Shown: positions 1 to 11,824 of the stretch, one piece after another
Numbering within the stretch: position 1 is the first letter of the stretch
How the letters are laid out: every line of letters begins with the position of its first letter
Source: Halalkalibacter wakoensis JCM 9140
GTDB lineage: Bacteria > Bacillota > Bacilli > Bacillales > Bacillaceae_D
DNA length: 58,398 nt
Assembly: GCF_000513095.1 (NCBI RefSeq)
Contig: NZ_BAUT01000020.1
Span: 1-58,398 of the forward strand
Direction of reading: 5' to 3'
The notes under the pieces: model-generated
Seen by the model: the letters and a program-made list of their open reading frames with translations, nothing else
What the model was told of the DNA's origin: nothing
Database searches by the model: none
Position numbers and translations under genes: made by a program

Positions 1-163
1 GTAAGTAACGTAATTAGCTATTAAATGCATATCGCTTAACGATACGATTGTGATTTTTACTTAAAATCACAAAAACAATTGACGAGATATCATGTATCTC
101 TATTTCGCTTGGCTTTTGTTCAGTTTTCAAAGAACTCGTTTGTCATTTTTAGCGACAAGGAAT

Positions 164-192
164 AATATATCACATTCAAACAACCTAGTCAA
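164..192 (-). promoter_or_regulatory. rRNA operon promoter P2
   Basis: Read on the minus strand, TTGACT (187-192) and TATATT (164-169) are separated by 17 bases. They are followed by CCTTGTCGCTAA and then by a GAGTTCTTTGAAAACTGAA leader at about 118-137. That leader is typical of the sequence just upstream of 16S rRNA in Bacillus. The rRNA gene itself lies beyond the left edge. Confidence 0.85.
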
Positions 193-238
193 CAATATTT
201 TTTAATATAATAACGAAGTCGTCTTAGCGACAAGATTT

Positions 239-268
239 AATATACCATAAATAAAGAAATACATGCAA
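239..268 (-). promoter_or_regulatory. rRNA operon promoter P1
   Basis: On the minus strand TTGCAT (263-268) and TATATT (239-244) are separated by 18 bases and followed by AAATCTTGTCGCTAAG. The same downstream box follows P2 and the tRNA-cluster promoter. Tandem P1/P2 promoters after gyrA match the rrnO arrangement of Bacillus subtilis. Confidence 0.75.
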
Positions 269-275
269 CCTTTTT

Positions 276-1364
276 TTAAACTTTTATGATTTCTTCTATA
301 AAGGTACTTGATTCTTTTGTTAACTGAATAATATCTCCAGTATCAACTAACTTCACCATTGGTCTGGTAGGAGCTTCTTGTTCAAAGAAGACAATTTCTG
401 CTTCCTTCCCATTGCTTAACTTTACTCTACTCCCGACTGCTACCACAACTAAACTTTCACTTAATGTCTGAACTACTTTTAAATCGAATTTTCCAAATTG
501 GTTCTTTGATATATCTTCAAGTACTTGAAACGGTGATCGTTTATTACGGTAATAACGTTCCGATGTCATAGCATGATAGACATCCGCAACCGCTATAACT
601 TTACTAAACTTATGAAGCTTTTGATCACCTGCACCTAGTGGATAACCACTACCATCAGGCCTTTCATGATGCTGCAACACAGCTAACAAGACTGCATCTG
701 AAATTCCAGTTACTCCTTTTAACATATTATAGCTATGAATTGGATGCTTCTTAATTTCCTCAAATTCTGCTACTGTTAAATGTCCAGGCTTCTTTAAAAT
801 AGAAGGGGAAATTTTGGTCATTCCGGTATCCGCTAAAACTGCACTAAACCCTATCTGTAACCATTCTCCCTTTGTGTATTTTAATTTATACCCTAAATAA
901 ACGGATAAGATTCCAGTATATACTGAGTGATGATAAAAGTAATCTTCCTTTGTACTATAATGATGAAGTTTCAGTAAGTTCTCAGGTTTGTCAATAATCG
1001 TTTCAAACAACGGGAGAAAAAGTTCCCTAATCTTAACCATTTGAACTTTTTCACCAGCTTGCCAGTTTAGAAACATCTTCTTAAATTGTTTAACCGTCTC
1101 TAAGTATAAATAAACATATCCAAGTGGTTGTTTTTTAGTTGGCTTATCCTCTATCTCCTCTTCAATAACTACAGCTGGTTTAAAAGATTCTCCATTTGCT
1201 AAAACAGGTTCTACATCGACTGTGCTCACCAAAAAAAGGCTGATTAACTCAATATGCTGATCAGTTAAAACGGTATTCTTTTTCATAATAGGTAAATCTG
1301 TTAACCCTTGGACATCTTTAGAGAGAATACACCCCTCTATTAACTGATTTGGTCTCACCTTCAT
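276..1364 (-). CDS. HD-GYP-type phosphodiesterase-like protein
   Basis: A 362-residue protein whose C-terminal half (about 140-315) is an HD-GYP domain, the family that hydrolyses cyclic di-GMP. The GYP signature is intact (HHERPDGSGYP, about 232-242), as are HHS (145-147) and the KKPGHLT region (191-197). The HD pair itself is altered: the usual LLHDIGK reads VLADTGM (177-182), so a metal-ligand histidine is alanine. The enzyme may be inactive, use altered metal binding, or act as a sensor. The N-terminal 130 residues are an unassigned accessory region. ATG start with AGAGGG upstream. It lies between gyrA and the rrn promoters, in the same direction as gyrA but separated from it by a terminator. 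Confidence 0.85.
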   Translation of the reverse strand: MKVRPNQLIEGCILSKDVQGLTDLPIMKKNTVLTDQHIELISLFLVSTVDVEPVLANGESFKPAVVIEEEIEDKPTKKQPLGYVYLYLETVKQFKKMFLNWQAGEKVQMVKIRELFLPLFETIIDKPENLLKLHHYSTKEDYFYHHSVYTGILSVYLGYKLKYTKGEWLQIGFSAVLADTGMTKISPSILKKPGHLTVAEFEEIKKHPIHSYNMLKGVTGISDAVLLAVLQHHERPDGSGYPLGAGDQKLHKFSKVIAVADVYHAMTSERYYRNKRSPFQVLEDISKNQFGKFDLKVVQTLSESLVVVAVGSRVKLSNGKEAEIVFFEQEAPTRPMVKLVDTGDIIQLTKESSTFIEEIIKV

Positions 1365-1445
1365 GTATGAACCCTCTTTTCATTGTTGCGTTACCAATAT
1401 TATACGTGACAGGTACAACCAAGAAAAGGAAGATCTTTCAAAGAA

Positions 1446-1492
1446 ATAGAAAAAGTGTGCCTAAAAAGGTTTTCACCTTTTGGCACACTCAA
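1446..1492 (-). terminator. gyrA terminator
   Basis: On the minus strand AGTGTGCC pairs with GGCACACT around an inner AAAAGG/CCTTTT stem and is followed by a T-rich run. It sits directly after the gyrA stop codon. Confidence 0.8.
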
Positions 1493-1496
1493 TCAC

Positions 1497-4031
1497 TTAT
1501 TCATTTTCAGTTTCATCTTCAGAATCAAGAGGAGCTTCTTCTACTTGATCGTCATTTCCTTCTGAAACCTCTTCTTCCATTCCTTCTTCATCTTCACTAA
1601 CTTCTTCATCATTGATATCAACTCTAGCAACGGTTGCTACTTCTTCTCCTTCATTTACCCGAATGAGTGTAACCCCTTGAGTATTTCTTCCTGTTGTAGA
1701 GATTCCTTCAACATTCATACGAATAATTACACCACTTGCGGTAATAATCATAATATCATGTTCACCAGAAACAATTTTTAGAGAAACAAGAGAACCATTA
1801 CGGTCTGTAATGTTACATGTTTTGATCCCTTTACCGCCACGGTTTTGGATGCGATACTCCTCAATTGGCGTTCGCTTTCCATATCCTTTTTCGGTAACAA
1901 TTAAAACATCGTGCCCTTCTTCGATAATATCCATTCCGACAACGTGATCCCCATCAGCAAGGGAAATCCCTCTTACTCCAGCTGCGGTTCTTCCCATTAA
2001 CCGGACATCATTTTCAGGAAAGCGAATGGACATTCCATATTTTGTCCCAATGATTAGTTCTTGTTTTCCATCTGTTAACCGTACTCCGTGCAACTCATCT
2101 TCTTCACGAAGATTAATAGCAAACAAACCACCTTTTCTTATGTTAGCAAAAGAAGACAACTCTGTTCGTTTAGCTACACCGTACTTCGTTAAGAAAAACA
2201 AATACGAATCCTCGGTAAACTCTTCAATTGGAATAACAGTACTAATGTATTCACCTTGCTCAATTTGCAAGAGGTTGATAATTGGAATTCCTTTTGCTGT
2301 TCTACCTAGCTCCGGAATTTCATAACCTTTTAAGCGATACACTTTTCCTTTGTTCGTAAAGAAAAGAATCGTATGGTGAGAACTTGTTGTAAATAAATGT
2401 TGAACAAAATCATTGTCATTTGTCCCCATTGCTTGAATCCCTTTTCCACCACGACGTTGATTTCGGTACGTGGAAATAGGCAAACGTTTAATATAGCCAT
2501 TATGTGAAATCGTAATAGCAATATTCGTACGAGGAATTAAATCTTCATCTTCTAGATGTTCTTCACTCATTGAAATAACCGTACGACGTTCATCATTAAA
2601 TTTATCTTTTACTTCCGTTAACTCATCACGAATAATTTCGAGTACCTTTTCTTCATCTGCTAAAATAGCCTTCAATTCAGCAATCCTAGCAACTAGATCT
2701 TGGTACTCTCCTTCAATCTTGTCGCGTTCTAAACCTGTCAGACGTTGTAAACGCATGTCCAAAATCGCTTGTGCTTGTTCATAACTAAGTTCAAAACGCT
2801 CCATTAGTCCATTTCGAGCAATTTCTGTTGTTTGAGAAGCACGAATCAGGTTAATAACTTCATCAAGATGATCCAGCGCGACACGTAACCCTTCTAAAAT
2901 ATGAGCACGGGCTTCCGCTTTTCGCAACTCAAAGGCCGTACGGCGTCGGATAACTTCGATTTGATGATCTAGGTAGTGTTCTAAACACTCTTTTAGATTT
3001 AATACTTTAGGCTGGCCACCAACAAGCGCTAATAAGTTAATCCCGAAACTAGACTGAAGAGCCGTTTGTTTATACAAATTGTTTAGTAAAACATTTGCAT
3101 TGGCGTCGCGCCTTAATTCAATGACAATCCTCATTCCATTTCGATCAGATTCGTCTCGTAAATCGGTAATGCCATCGATTTTTTTATCACGAACAAGTTC
3201 AGCAATTTTTTCAATTAATCTAGCCTTGTTTACCTGATATGGAATTTCAGTAAAAATAATACGAGGTTTGCCGTTATGCTCCTCAATATTCGATTTAGCA
3301 CGTAAAGTAATAGATCCTCTTCCAGTTTGATATGCCTTTCGAATTCCTGAACGTCCTAAAATTTCGGCACCTGTTGGAAAGTCTGGTCCAGGAATATATT
3401 CCATTAACTCAGGAATGCTCATGTCACGATCTTTCGAGAGAGCTAAGACTCCATCAATGACTTCCCCTAATTGATGTGGTGGAATGTTTGTCGCCATTCC
3501 AACAGCAATACCTGATGCACCATTTACTAGTAGATTCGGAAATCTTGCCGGTAGTACGATTGGCTCACGTTCACTACCATCATAGTTATCTTGGTAATCA
3601 ATTGTATCTTTATTAATATCACGAACAAGCTCCATTGATATTTTAGACATTTTTGCTTCGGTATAACGCATCGCTGCTGCCGAGTCACCATCTACGGAAC
3701 CGAAGTTACCATGACCATCTACTAACATGTAACGGAAACTAAAATCTTGCGCCATCCGTACCATCGTCTCATAAACAGCTGAATCACCATGAGGGTGATA
3801 CTTACCAATTACTTCACCAACGATACGTGCCGACTTTTTGTACGCTTTATCTGACGTCATTCCTAATTCATTCATCGCATATAAAATACGACGATGAACC
3901 GGCTTTAATCCATCACGAACGTCAGGCAGAGCGCGGCTTACAATGACACTCATCGCATAGTCCATAAACGACGATTTCATTTCCTGACTTATATTTCTTT
4001 CTTTTACTCTTGATTGCTCATGCTCAGCCAT
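1497..4031 (-). CDS. gyrA: DNA gyrase subunit A
   Basis: An 844-residue gyrase A subunit that cuts and rejoins DNA in the A2B2 complex to introduce negative supercoils. The breakage-reunion tyrosine is Tyr123 in [10 protein letters not shown]. The quinolone region reads HGDSAVYE with Ser84 and Glu88, the usual sensitive residues. The GyrA box that separates gyrase from topoisomerase IV is present as QRRGGKG in the C-terminal beta-pinwheel. The last 45 residues are very acidic, as in other Bacillus GyrA proteins. It lies 25 bases after gyrB, so the two are probably co-transcribed, and it ends at a strong terminator. Confidence 0.98.
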   Translation of the reverse strand: MAEHEQSRVKERNISQEMKSSFMDYAMSVIVSRALPDVRDGLKPVHRRILYAMNELGMTSDKAYKKSARIVGEVIGKYHPHGDSAVYETMVRMAQDFSFRYMLVDGHGNFGSVDGDSAAAMRYTEAKMSKISMELVRDINKDTIDYQDNYDGSEREPIVLPARFPNLLVNGASGIAVGMATNIPPHQLGEVIDGVLALSKDRDMSIPELMEYIPGPDFPTGAEILGRSGIRKAYQTGRGSITLRAKSNIEEHNGKPRIIFTEIPYQVNKARLIEKIAELVRDKKIDGITDLRDESDRNGMRIVIELRRDANANVLLNNLYKQTALQSSFGINLLALVGGQPKVLNLKECLEHYLDHQIEVIRRRTAFELRKAEARAHILEGLRVALDHLDEVINLIRASQTTEIARNGLMERFELSYEQAQAILDMRLQRLTGLERDKIEGEYQDLVARIAELKAILADEEKVLEIIRDELTEVKDKFNDERRTVISMSEEHLEDEDLIPRTNIAITISHNGYIKRLPISTYRNQRRGGKGIQAMGTNDNDFVQHLFTTSSHHTILFFTNKGKVYRLKGYEIPELGRTAKGIPIINLLQIEQGEYISTVIPIEEFTEDSYLFFLTKYGVAKRTELSSFANIRKGGLFAINLREEDELHGVRLTDGKQELIIGTKYGMSIRFPENDVRLMGRTAAGVRGISLADGDHVVGMDIIEEGHDVLIVTEKGYGKRTPIEEYRIQNRGGKGIKTCNITDRNGSLVSLKIVSGEHDIMIITASGVIIRMNVEGISTTGRNTQGVTLIRVNEGEEVATVARVDINDEEVSEDEEGMEEEVSEGNDDQVEEAPLDSEDETENE

Positions 4032-4056
4032 TAATTATAAACCTCCATCTTCAAGC

Positions 4057-6000
<1,944 letters not shown>

Positions 6001-6099
6001 TCAAGATCTCAACAACTGCTTCTCTAGATTAGAAAATACAATTGCCTTTTTTCGTACCCGAACACTCTATTTTACCATTGCAATCAATGAAAATCTATG

Positions 6100-6384
6100 T
6101 CACTCTTCATCCTCTTCTTCTAAACCATAGTGAAGGTCCGTTAATGACTTACCTTGCGCTCGACGGTTTAAGGTTAGTGAAGATACGGGAGAATAGTAAA
6201 TTTCATCATCTGTCAAAACAATTGATTTTGTGTAATCTGAGGAAATGACAACTTTCTTCTTCTTTTTCTCTTCTTCTTTGAGATACGTACTAGTAATAGA
6301 TGACTGTTCATGCGAATCGCTATTAATAATGGCAATAATATCTTTTGCTCTAATAATGATATCTCCACCTAAATGAATAAACAT
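6100..6384 (-). CDS. remB: Extracellular matrix regulator RemB (YaaB)
   Basis: A small protein of the RemB/YaaB (DUF370-like) family that always sits between recF and gyrB in Bacillus. It begins MFIHLGGDIIIRAKDIIAI, the conserved family N-terminus, and ends in an acidic tail (EEEDEE). A lysine-rich KKKKK stretch lies mid-protein. The ATG at 6384 is chosen because GGAG lies eight bases upstream. A GTG at 6390 overlaps the recF stop codon and is a poorer start. RemB is linked to biofilm matrix expression in B. subtilis; here the call rests on N-terminal sequence and position. Confidence 0.88.
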   Translation of the reverse strand: MFIHLGGDIIIRAKDIIAIINSDSHEQSSITSTYLKEEEKKKKKVVISSDYTKSIVLTDDEIYYSPVSSLTLNRRAQGKSLTDLHYGLEEEDEE

Positions 6385-6386
6385 CG

Positions 6387-7508
6387 TCACCGCTCCATTT
6401 CCTGTGATATCGTTCCTTCTGAAACATAAAAAATAGTTGATTGATTTAATGTTTGTTCGTCGATCCCACTTACATTTGTCGTTGTGACAAACGTTTGTAC
6501 ACGACCTTGAATCGTTTGGAGAAGATGGGATTGCCTGTAGTCATCTAGCTCAGAAAGAACATCATCCAAAAGAAGAATAGGGTATTCTCCGATTTCTGCA
6601 TAAATTAATTCTATTTCGGCTAATTTAAGGGCAAGTGCTGTTGTTCTTTGCTGTCCTTGAGAACCATATGTTTGAACATCCTTTTCATTGATTAAAAAAC
6701 CAAGATCATCTCGGTGTGGACCAAACAATGTGATTCCTCTTTGAATTTCCCGTTCTTTAACTTCCTTGTAAACTTGATAGAATGCTTCTTTTATTTTCGA
6801 CAAATCTATCTCATCTGATACGTCTACAGCTGAGAGATAACAAATCTCGAGTTTCTCTTTTCCTCTGCTCACATCATGATGGATTTGTTCCGCCCACTTT
6901 TGAAGCCGTTTAATAAATCCATATCTTCGAATCGTCACTTCTGCAGCTAACACAATCATTTGATCTGTTAAGATATCTAACATTTCTTTAGAACCCTTGC
7001 CAAATTGTAAGGTTTTTAAGAGGTGATTCCGTTGTTTCAGAACTTTTTGGTACGTAGCTAAATGATGTAAGTAAACACGACTGATTTGTCCTAATTCCAT
7101 GTCTAAAAATCTCCTTCTTACCTGAGGGCTTCCTTTGACAAGGTTTAAGTCTTCTGGGGCAAACATGACGACGTTTGCTGCACCAACGTATTCACTAAGT
7201 TTCTTTTGTTCAAGTCCATTAATTTTTCCTTTCTTTCCTTTAACAGAAAGAATAAGTTCGATATCAAGTGGACTTGTTTTTCTAGCAACTTCCCCCTGAA
7301 TCCTGGCAAATTCCTCTCCCCAACCAATTAACTCTTTATCTTTTGATGTCCGATGAGATTTTGCAAGAGCTAACACAAATATAGCCTCTAGTATATTCGT
7401 CTTTCCTTGTGCATTCTCACCCAAAAAGATATTAACTTGTTTATGAAACGCTAACTCTACTTTTTTATAGTTACGGTATTGTCTAACATTTAACTTTTTC
7501 AAATACAA
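6387..7508 (-). CDS. recF: DNA replication and repair protein RecF
   Basis: A 373-residue SMC-like ATPase that helps load RecA at gaps and stalled forks. The Walker A motif GENAQGKTN is near residue 30, the ABC signature YGSQGQQRT near 290, and Walker [12 protein letters not shown] near 325. Length is normal for the family. It follows yaaA by 12 bases and its stop region overlaps the remB start region, so yaaA-recF-remB are translationally close. Confidence 0.97.
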   Translation of the reverse strand: MYLKKLNVRQYRNYKKVELAFHKQVNIFLGENAQGKTNILEAIFVLALAKSHRTSKDKELIGWGEEFARIQGEVARKTSPLDIELILSVKGKKGKINGLEQKKLSEYVGAANVVMFAPEDLNLVKGSPQVRRRFLDMELGQISRVYLHHLATYQKVLKQRNHLLKTLQFGKGSKEMLDILTDQMIVLAAEVTIRRYGFIKRLQKWAEQIHHDVSRGKEKLEICYLSAVDVSDEIDLSKIKEAFYQVYKEVKEREIQRGITLFGPHRDDLGFLINEKDVQTYGSQGQQRTTALALKLAEIELIYAEIGEYPILLLDDVLSELDDYRQSHLLQTIQGRVQTFVTTTNVSGIDEQTLNQSTIFYVSEGTISQEMER

Positions 7509-7520
7509 AAGGGCTTCCCC

Positions 7521-7733
7521 CTATACGACAATTTCAAATTTTGTACCGTCTTCTAGAGTTATCGTATCACCCGGAACTAATTTTTTTCCGCGACGATTTT
7601 CTTCTTGATCGTTTACATAAACAATATGTTCAGATAGGTACCATTTAGCCATACCACCAGTATCAATGATTCCTGCCTCTTTTAGCATTTGTCCTAAAGT
7701 TATGTAAGCTGTTGAAATGACGATTGAATTCAC
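7521..7733 (-). CDS. yaaA: S4-domain RNA-binding protein YaaA
   Basis: A 70-residue protein that is almost entirely an S4 RNA-binding fold (LGQMLKEAGIIDTGGMAKWYL then VNDQEENRRGKKLVPGDTI). It lies between dnaN and recF as in all Bacilli. The B. subtilis homologue is tied to large ribosomal subunit assembly (family knowledge). Size and the GxxRRG-type motif agree with the family. Confidence 0.93.
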   Translation of the reverse strand: MNSIVISTAYITLGQMLKEAGIIDTGGMAKWYLSEHIVYVNDQEENRRGKKLVPGDTITLEDGTKFEIVV

Positions 7734-7786
7734 GTTTTATCACTCTTTCTTATTTATGTTCGTTCCTTAGTCATGTAGCAAAGTGA

Positions 7787-7822
7787 AGACAGCAATTCAT
7801 ACGTGAGTTGCTGTCTTTTTAG
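7787..7822. terminator. Hairpin between dnaN and yaaA
   Basis: AAGACAGCAA and TTGCTGTCTT form a 10-bp stem with a 12-base loop. Ts follow on the plus strand and a weaker T-rich run follows on the minus strand, so it may attenuate dnaN transcription before yaaA. Confidence 0.55.
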
Positions 7823-7889
7823 CGTTCATTCGATTTATCTTATTATATTGTACTAAACGTGCGAGTTTTTTGCCAATCCCTCACGAAAA

Positions 7890-9029
7890 TTAATATGTTC
7901 GAACAGGTGAAAACAAGTGTAAATAGTGATCATGTTCAATCGGACGAATAACAAATGGACTCATTGCACCCGTAAAAGAAATGTTTACTTCATCACTATC
8001 AATGACTTTAAGAGCATCAATGACATTTTTTCCATTAAATGAAATCCGCATTTCCTCACCTTGCATTGTAGTTTCAATGTTTTCTGTTACTTTTCCTACT
8101 TCTGGAGAAACAGAGGTGATTTCGATATTCCCGCTATCTAATGTCTTTAAATTAATAACATTGTTTTTTCCTTCTCTAGATAAAAGAAGAGCACGCTCCA
8201 ACGTTTGCAAGAAAGGCTTTGTTTTTAATTTTAAAGATGTTTTGGACTGAGTTGGAATCATGCTTTTTGTAACAGGATATTTCCCTTCAAGCAGCCTTGA
8301 GAAAAATAATAAATTTTTCAATTTGAACAAAATTTGGTTTTCAGTAACAACGACATCCATCAGCTCATTTGAGTCATCCACAATTTTGCTTAACTCATTC
8401 AAACTCTTTCCTGGAATGACAACATTAGAAAATGAAAGGGCTTCGTCATTTTTCTCAATAGTTGCTTTTCTCATTGCCAGACGATGGCTATCTGTTGCAG
8501 TACAGATTAACTCACCTTCTTCAGTCTCTAAGTTTACACCTGTCAACACCGGACGTGTTTCCTGAGTGGACACAGCAAACACAGTTTGACGTATCATGTT
8601 TTTTAACATGTCTTGAGGCAAGCGAAACAATAAATCTTCTTCTAGTTGTGGCAAACGAGGATACTCTTCAGGATCCAAACCATTTAGGTTAAAAACAGAG
8701 GATCCTGATCGAATCGTTGTAGCGAATTGATCTTGAACAATAAGCTCAATTTCATCACCAGGTAGCTTTTTTACAATTTCAGCAAAAAAACGTGCTTGTA
8801 AAACAATGCTGCCTTTTTCTTGAATTTCAACTATTTCTTTATCGTCTTCTTCTTTTGGGATGAAAACTTCAATAGATACATCAGAGTCGCTTCCGGTAAG
8901 AGTCAATCCTTCATGGTTAGCTACAATTTTAATACCAGTTAAAATAGGAATTGTTGTTCTTGAAGACACAGCTTTCGCTACATTTTGAACATCATGAACA
9001 AAACGGTCACGATTAACAGAAAAACGCAT
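7890..9029 (-). CDS. dnaN: DNA polymerase III beta sliding clamp
   Basis: A 379-residue clamp that encircles DNA and tethers polymerase and mismatch-repair proteins. It has the three tandem beta-clamp domains and the conserved C-terminal end (HLFSPVRTY, from the MPMR/SPVR family terminus). ATG start with AAGGAG upstream. It is separated from dnaA by the 179-base unwinding half of oriC. Confidence 0.98.
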   Translation of the reverse strand: MRFSVNRDRFVHDVQNVAKAVSSRTTIPILTGIKIVANHEGLTLTGSDSDVSIEVFIPKEEDDKEIVEIQEKGSIVLQARFFAEIVKKLPGDEIELIVQDQFATTIRSGSSVFNLNGLDPEEYPRLPQLEEDLLFRLPQDMLKNMIRQTVFAVSTQETRPVLTGVNLETEEGELICTATDSHRLAMRKATIEKNDEALSFSNVVIPGKSLNELSKIVDDSNELMDVVVTENQILFKLKNLLFFSRLLEGKYPVTKSMIPTQSKTSLKLKTKPFLQTLERALLLSREGKNNVINLKTLDSGNIEITSVSPEVGKVTENIETTMQGEEMRISFNGKNVIDALKVIDSDEVNISFTGAMSPFVIRPIEHDHYLHLFSPVRTY

Positions 9030-9208
9030 ATTAAAACTCCTTAATTAATATATTTATGTTTTTAAAAATATAGTAATAATAGTAATAGGGCCTGTGAATT
9101 TGTGGATAACTCTCTTACGAAGTAAAATACCAGTCTATCCACATGTTAATAACGTGTTAATAGACTGGTTTCTTTTATTCACAGTTTGCACAAGTATACT
9201 TACTCTCA
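9030..9208. other. oriC unwinding region between dnaA and dnaN
   Basis: An AT-rich stretch (9036-9087) ends in repeated TAGTAA/TAATAG triplets (9070-9087) next to GGGCC. DnaA boxes follow: TGTGGATAA at 9101-9109, CTATCCACA at 9135-9143 (one mismatch) and TTATTCACA at 9175-9183 (one mismatch). The triplets beside the boxes match the DnaA-trio layout known from B. subtilis. ACCAGTCTA and TAGACTGGT also form a hairpin here (about 9129-9168) that may end part of the dnaA transcripts. Confidence 0.85.
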
Positions 9209-10555
9209 TTACGATCTTAATAAATCCGTCAGTTCTTGGATCTTCTCTTGTAACTCTTGATCTGTTGCAAGCAAAGTCGAAATTTTCTCGTGAGCGTGAA
9301 TGACGGTAGTGTGATCTCTTCCCCCGAACTCACTTCCTATTTTCGGCAATGATGCATCTGTTAATTCTCTTGATAAATACATTGCGATTTGCCTTGGGAA
9401 AGCAACAGATTTCGTGCGTTTTTTCGCTTTAAAATCTTCTAGTTTCACATGATAATGTTCCCCTACTAACTTTTGAATATCAACAATCGTCAATATTTTC
9501 GGCTTTGAATTAGGAATAATATCTTTTAGTGCTTCCGCTGCTAAATCAGCATTCATATCTTGATTTATAAGCGAGGAATAGGCAACAACACGAATAAGTG
9601 CTCCCTCTAATTCACGTATATTTGTATCGATTTGATTCGCAATATATAGCATAACCTCATTTGGAATATCGAGGTTCTCAGCTTTAGCTTTCTTACGTAA
9701 TATGGCAATTCTCGTTTCTAAGTCAGGAGGCGTGATGTCCGTTATTAATCCCCACTCAAATCTCGAACGCAAACGATCTTCAAGTGTAGGAATCTCCTTA
9801 GGAGGCCGATCACTAGATATAACAATTTGCTTTGATTCCTCATGTAACGCATTAAATGTATGGAAAAATTCCTCTTGAGTTTGTTCTTTTCCAGCTAAAA
9901 ACTGAATATCATCTATAAGGAGAACATCCACGTTTCGATATTTATTTCTAAAATTGACTGCTTTGTTGTCACGTATTGAATTAATGAATTCATTCGTGAA
10001 CTTTTCCGAAGACAAATAAACCACTTTTGCATTTGGATTGTGATCCATTACGTAATGACCAATGGCATGCATTAAATGGGTTTTCCCAAGACCAACACCA
10101 CCATAAATAAATAGTGGGTTATAAGCTTTTGCTGGTGCTTCCGCTACGGCGAGAGAAGCAGCATGAGCAAAACGATTTCCTGAACCGATGACAAATGTGT
10201 CAAACATATATTTATCATTTAACATCGTTTTAGATGCAGTTTGGTTATTGTCTTGCTTTGTTTGTTTTTTCGGGATGGGCTCAGGTATAAACTCTTCTTC
10301 CATTTCATGTTGAGGAATAACAAATTTAGGTTTTAAGCGTGTGCCCGTTATTTGTTCAATCGTGTCCGATGTTAAGTCTGCATAATGATCTTCAAGCCAG
10401 TCACGAGCAAATTCATTTGGTGCCGTAATGACAATCATGTCATTTTGAATATCATTGGCTTTTGTTGCTTTTAACCACGTTTCGAAACTAGGCTTACTGA
10501 CCTTTTTTTCGATTTCGGCAAGAGCTTGTTCCCATAAGTCATGAATATTCTCCAA
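9209..10555 (-). CDS. dnaA: Chromosomal replication initiator DnaA
   Basis: A 448-residue initiator ATPase that binds DnaA boxes and opens oriC. Domain I is [12 protein letters not shown]..., followed by a short Gln/Lys-rich linker. The AAA+ core has Walker [11 protein letters not shown] near 152-161 and Walker [11 protein letters not shown]. The C-terminal box-binding motif is [14 protein letters not shown]. The start is TTG at 10555 with AAGGAGGGAG upstream, which gives the family N-terminus exactly; the unusual start may limit expression. DnaA boxes both upstream and downstream allow autoregulation. Confidence 0.98.
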   Translation of the reverse strand: MENIHDLWEQALAEIEKKVSKPSFETWLKATKANDIQNDMIVITAPNEFARDWLEDHYADLTSDTIEQITGTRLKPKFVIPQHEMEEEFIPEPIPKKQTKQDNNQTASKTMLNDKYMFDTFVIGSGNRFAHAASLAVAEAPAKAYNPLFIYGGVGLGKTHLMHAIGHYVMDHNPNAKVVYLSSEKFTNEFINSIRDNKAVNFRNKYRNVDVLLIDDIQFLAGKEQTQEEFFHTFNALHEESKQIVISSDRPPKEIPTLEDRLRSRFEWGLITDITPPDLETRIAILRKKAKAENLDIPNEVMLYIANQIDTNIRELEGALIRVVAYSSLINQDMNADLAAEALKDIIPNSKPKILTIVDIQKLVGEHYHVKLEDFKAKKRTKSVAFPRQIAMYLSRELTDASLPKIGSEFGGRDHTTVIHAHEKISTLLATDQELQEKIQELTDLLRS

Positions 10556-10594
10556 ACGTTCTCCCTCCTTTTTTTCTTAATAACGAACGAACGA

Positions 10595-10629
10595 CCACCA
10601 ACTTGTCGAACCTTTGTACAAGTTGGTGG
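10595..10629 (-). promoter_or_regulatory. Perfect 12-bp inverted repeat in the dnaA leader
   Basis: CCACCAACTTGT (10595-10606) pairs perfectly with ACAAGTTGGTGG (10618-10629) around an 11-base loop. In the dnaA mRNA it would form a stable hairpin about 40 bases before the TTG start. It is not followed by a T run, so it is not an ordinary terminator. Confidence 0.7.
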
Positions 10630-10669
10630 ATGAAGTCGAATAAATATACATTCACACATATCTGTGTAA

Positions 10670-10697
10670 AAATTATAATATAGTAGAAAAACGTCAA
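10670..10697 (-). promoter_or_regulatory. Likely dnaA promoter
   Basis: On the minus strand TTGACG (10692-10697) precedes overlapping -10 candidates: TATAAT at 10672-10677 (14-base spacer) or TAATTT at 10670-10675 (16-base spacer). It lies between the DnaA boxes and the leader hairpin. Confidence 0.55.
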
Positions 10698-10717
10698 AAC
10701 GCTGCTTTTAAACAGTT

Positions 10718-10980
10718 TGTGGACAAGTAAACACACAGGAAAATAAAAATGTCCACAATGTTACCCACAGGTTGTGGACAAAATAAAGTGAAAATAAGTT
10801 TTCCACGAGTGAAAACAATTCAATCATAGCAAAAAAACTTGTTAACCGCAATGGTTTGTTGTATTTATCCACACAACACAGTATCTTGTGTTTAGTTTTT
10901 ATCCACAGCACAAGATATGTGTGTAACTTGTCGATAAAGTTATGAACAAGTCGAAAAATGTCTGTTTATAGTTATCCACA
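10718..10980. other. oriC DnaA-box cluster upstream of dnaA
   Basis: Perfect TTATCCACA boxes lie at 10865-10873, 10899-10907 and 10972-10980. One-mismatch boxes lie at 10718-10726 and 10774-10782 (TGTGGACAA), 10750-10758 (ATGTCCACA, two mismatches) and 10762-10770 (TTACCCACA). This is the incAB-like half of a bipartite Bacillus origin and overlaps the region upstream of the dnaA promoter. Confidence 0.93.
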
Positions 10981-11103
10981 CGGGAAATTAGTTAGAGTTG
11001 TACATAGGGGATGTTTTTGAAAGGATGAAAAAGATTAATCATTTCTATATATGTTTGCGATGTTGCAAATAGAACAAATGAAAAAAAGAGGGAGGTTACT
11101 AAC

Positions 11104-11222
11104 ATAGTGTCGAACTGCCGCAGGGGAATGACACTCCGCTTTCCGCGGGTGCCCGGTGAGCCTCCTCCCCGCGGAAAGCGAGTGGTTGCAGCGCAATGGA
11201 ACGAACATGGAAAAAAACGCAA
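11104..11222. repeat. Dispersed GC-rich palindromic repeat, copy 1
   Basis: A mosaic copy. The left half (GCCGCAGGGGAATGACACTC... to CCTCCT) is the reverse complement of the right half of the element at 26750. The right half (CCCCGCGGAAAGCGAGTGG then GCAGCGCAATGGAACGAACA) matches copies 3 and 5. It is far more GC-rich than its surroundings and carries no credible gene. Confidence 0.85.
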
Positions 11223-11272
11223 CCCATCATACTGACCTAAAAATTGTTGCTTAAAAAAACATTTATCTTCTC

Positions 11273-11412
11273 AGTAAAATGAAGTGGAAGTCATTCGACT
11301 CCTGCGGCAAATATAGGTAGGAACGAGATCCTACAGGCGTAGCCGAGGCGGCTCGCCATCTCCCAGCGATAAGCGAGTGGCTGCAGTGCAATGAAACGAA
11401 CATGGAAAGAAC
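11273..11412 (+). repeat. Dispersed GC-rich palindromic repeat, copy 2
   Basis: A full-length but diverged copy, from GAAGTGGAAGTCATTCGACTCC through TAGCCGAGGCGGCTCGCC to GCGAGTGGCTGCAGTGCAATG. Together with copy 1 it fills most of the spacer between oriC and rpmH (10991-11517). Confidence 0.85.
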
Positions 11413-11517
11413 ACTAACTATTAATTACAACCTAGTTATCCGTGAGAATAACACCAAACTCGGCCTATTCTATTCGGACAAGAAATAGAAGAAGATCGTT
11501 CCCTTTTCTTTCTGCTC

Positions 11518-11547
11518 TTGACAAACAGGGTTGCAGTTCCTTATAAT
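11518..11547 (+). promoter_or_regulatory. rpmH promoter
   Basis: TTGACA (11518-11523) and TATAAT (11542-11547), both perfect consensus, are separated by 18 bases and lie 50 bases before rpmH. Confidence 0.85.
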
Positions 11548-11596
11548 TTACAAGAATGTCTTTAAGATATAGTCAATCCTCAGGGAGGTGTTATAA

Positions 11597-11734
11597 ATGG
11601 GAAAACCAACATTCCAACCGAATAACCGTAAGCGTAAAAAGGTACACGGTTTCCGTGCACGTATGAGCACAAAAAATGGCCGTAAAGTATTAGCTCGTCG
11701 TCGTCGTAAAGGAAGAAAAGTATTATCTGCATAG
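11597..11734 (+). CDS. rpmH: Large ribosomal subunit protein bL34
   Basis: A 45-residue, very basic ribosomal protein that begins [19 protein letters not shown] and ends [12 protein letters not shown], the full bL34 pattern. ATG at 11597 follows GGGAGGTG. It is the first gene of the rightward replichore, followed by its own terminator and then rnpA, the universal bacterial order next to oriC. Confidence 0.98.
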   Translation: MGKPTFQPNNRKRKKVHGFRARMSTKNGRKVLARRRRKGRKVLSA

Positions 11735-11760
11735 GCCACTGAATGTCAGTGGTCTTTTTC
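11734..11760 (+). terminator. rpmH terminator
   Basis: GGCCACTGA and TCAGTGGTC pair around a 3-base loop, followed by TTTTTC. It probably attenuates read-through into rnpA. Confidence 0.85.
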
Positions 11761-11824
11761 TTCTTTCTTATTTAGTGTAAATTGATCATTTTAACAGTTC
11801 TTTTATGGTTGAGGAGTGTATAGA

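Noticed and set aside
7145-7327. Frames inside recF, gyrA, gyrB, hsdR and other genes
   Set aside because: They overlap strongly conserved genes in other frames and lack ribosome-binding sites.
10992-11222. Minus-strand open frame next to oriC
   Set aside because: It is produced by repeat copy 1 and has an unlikely composition.
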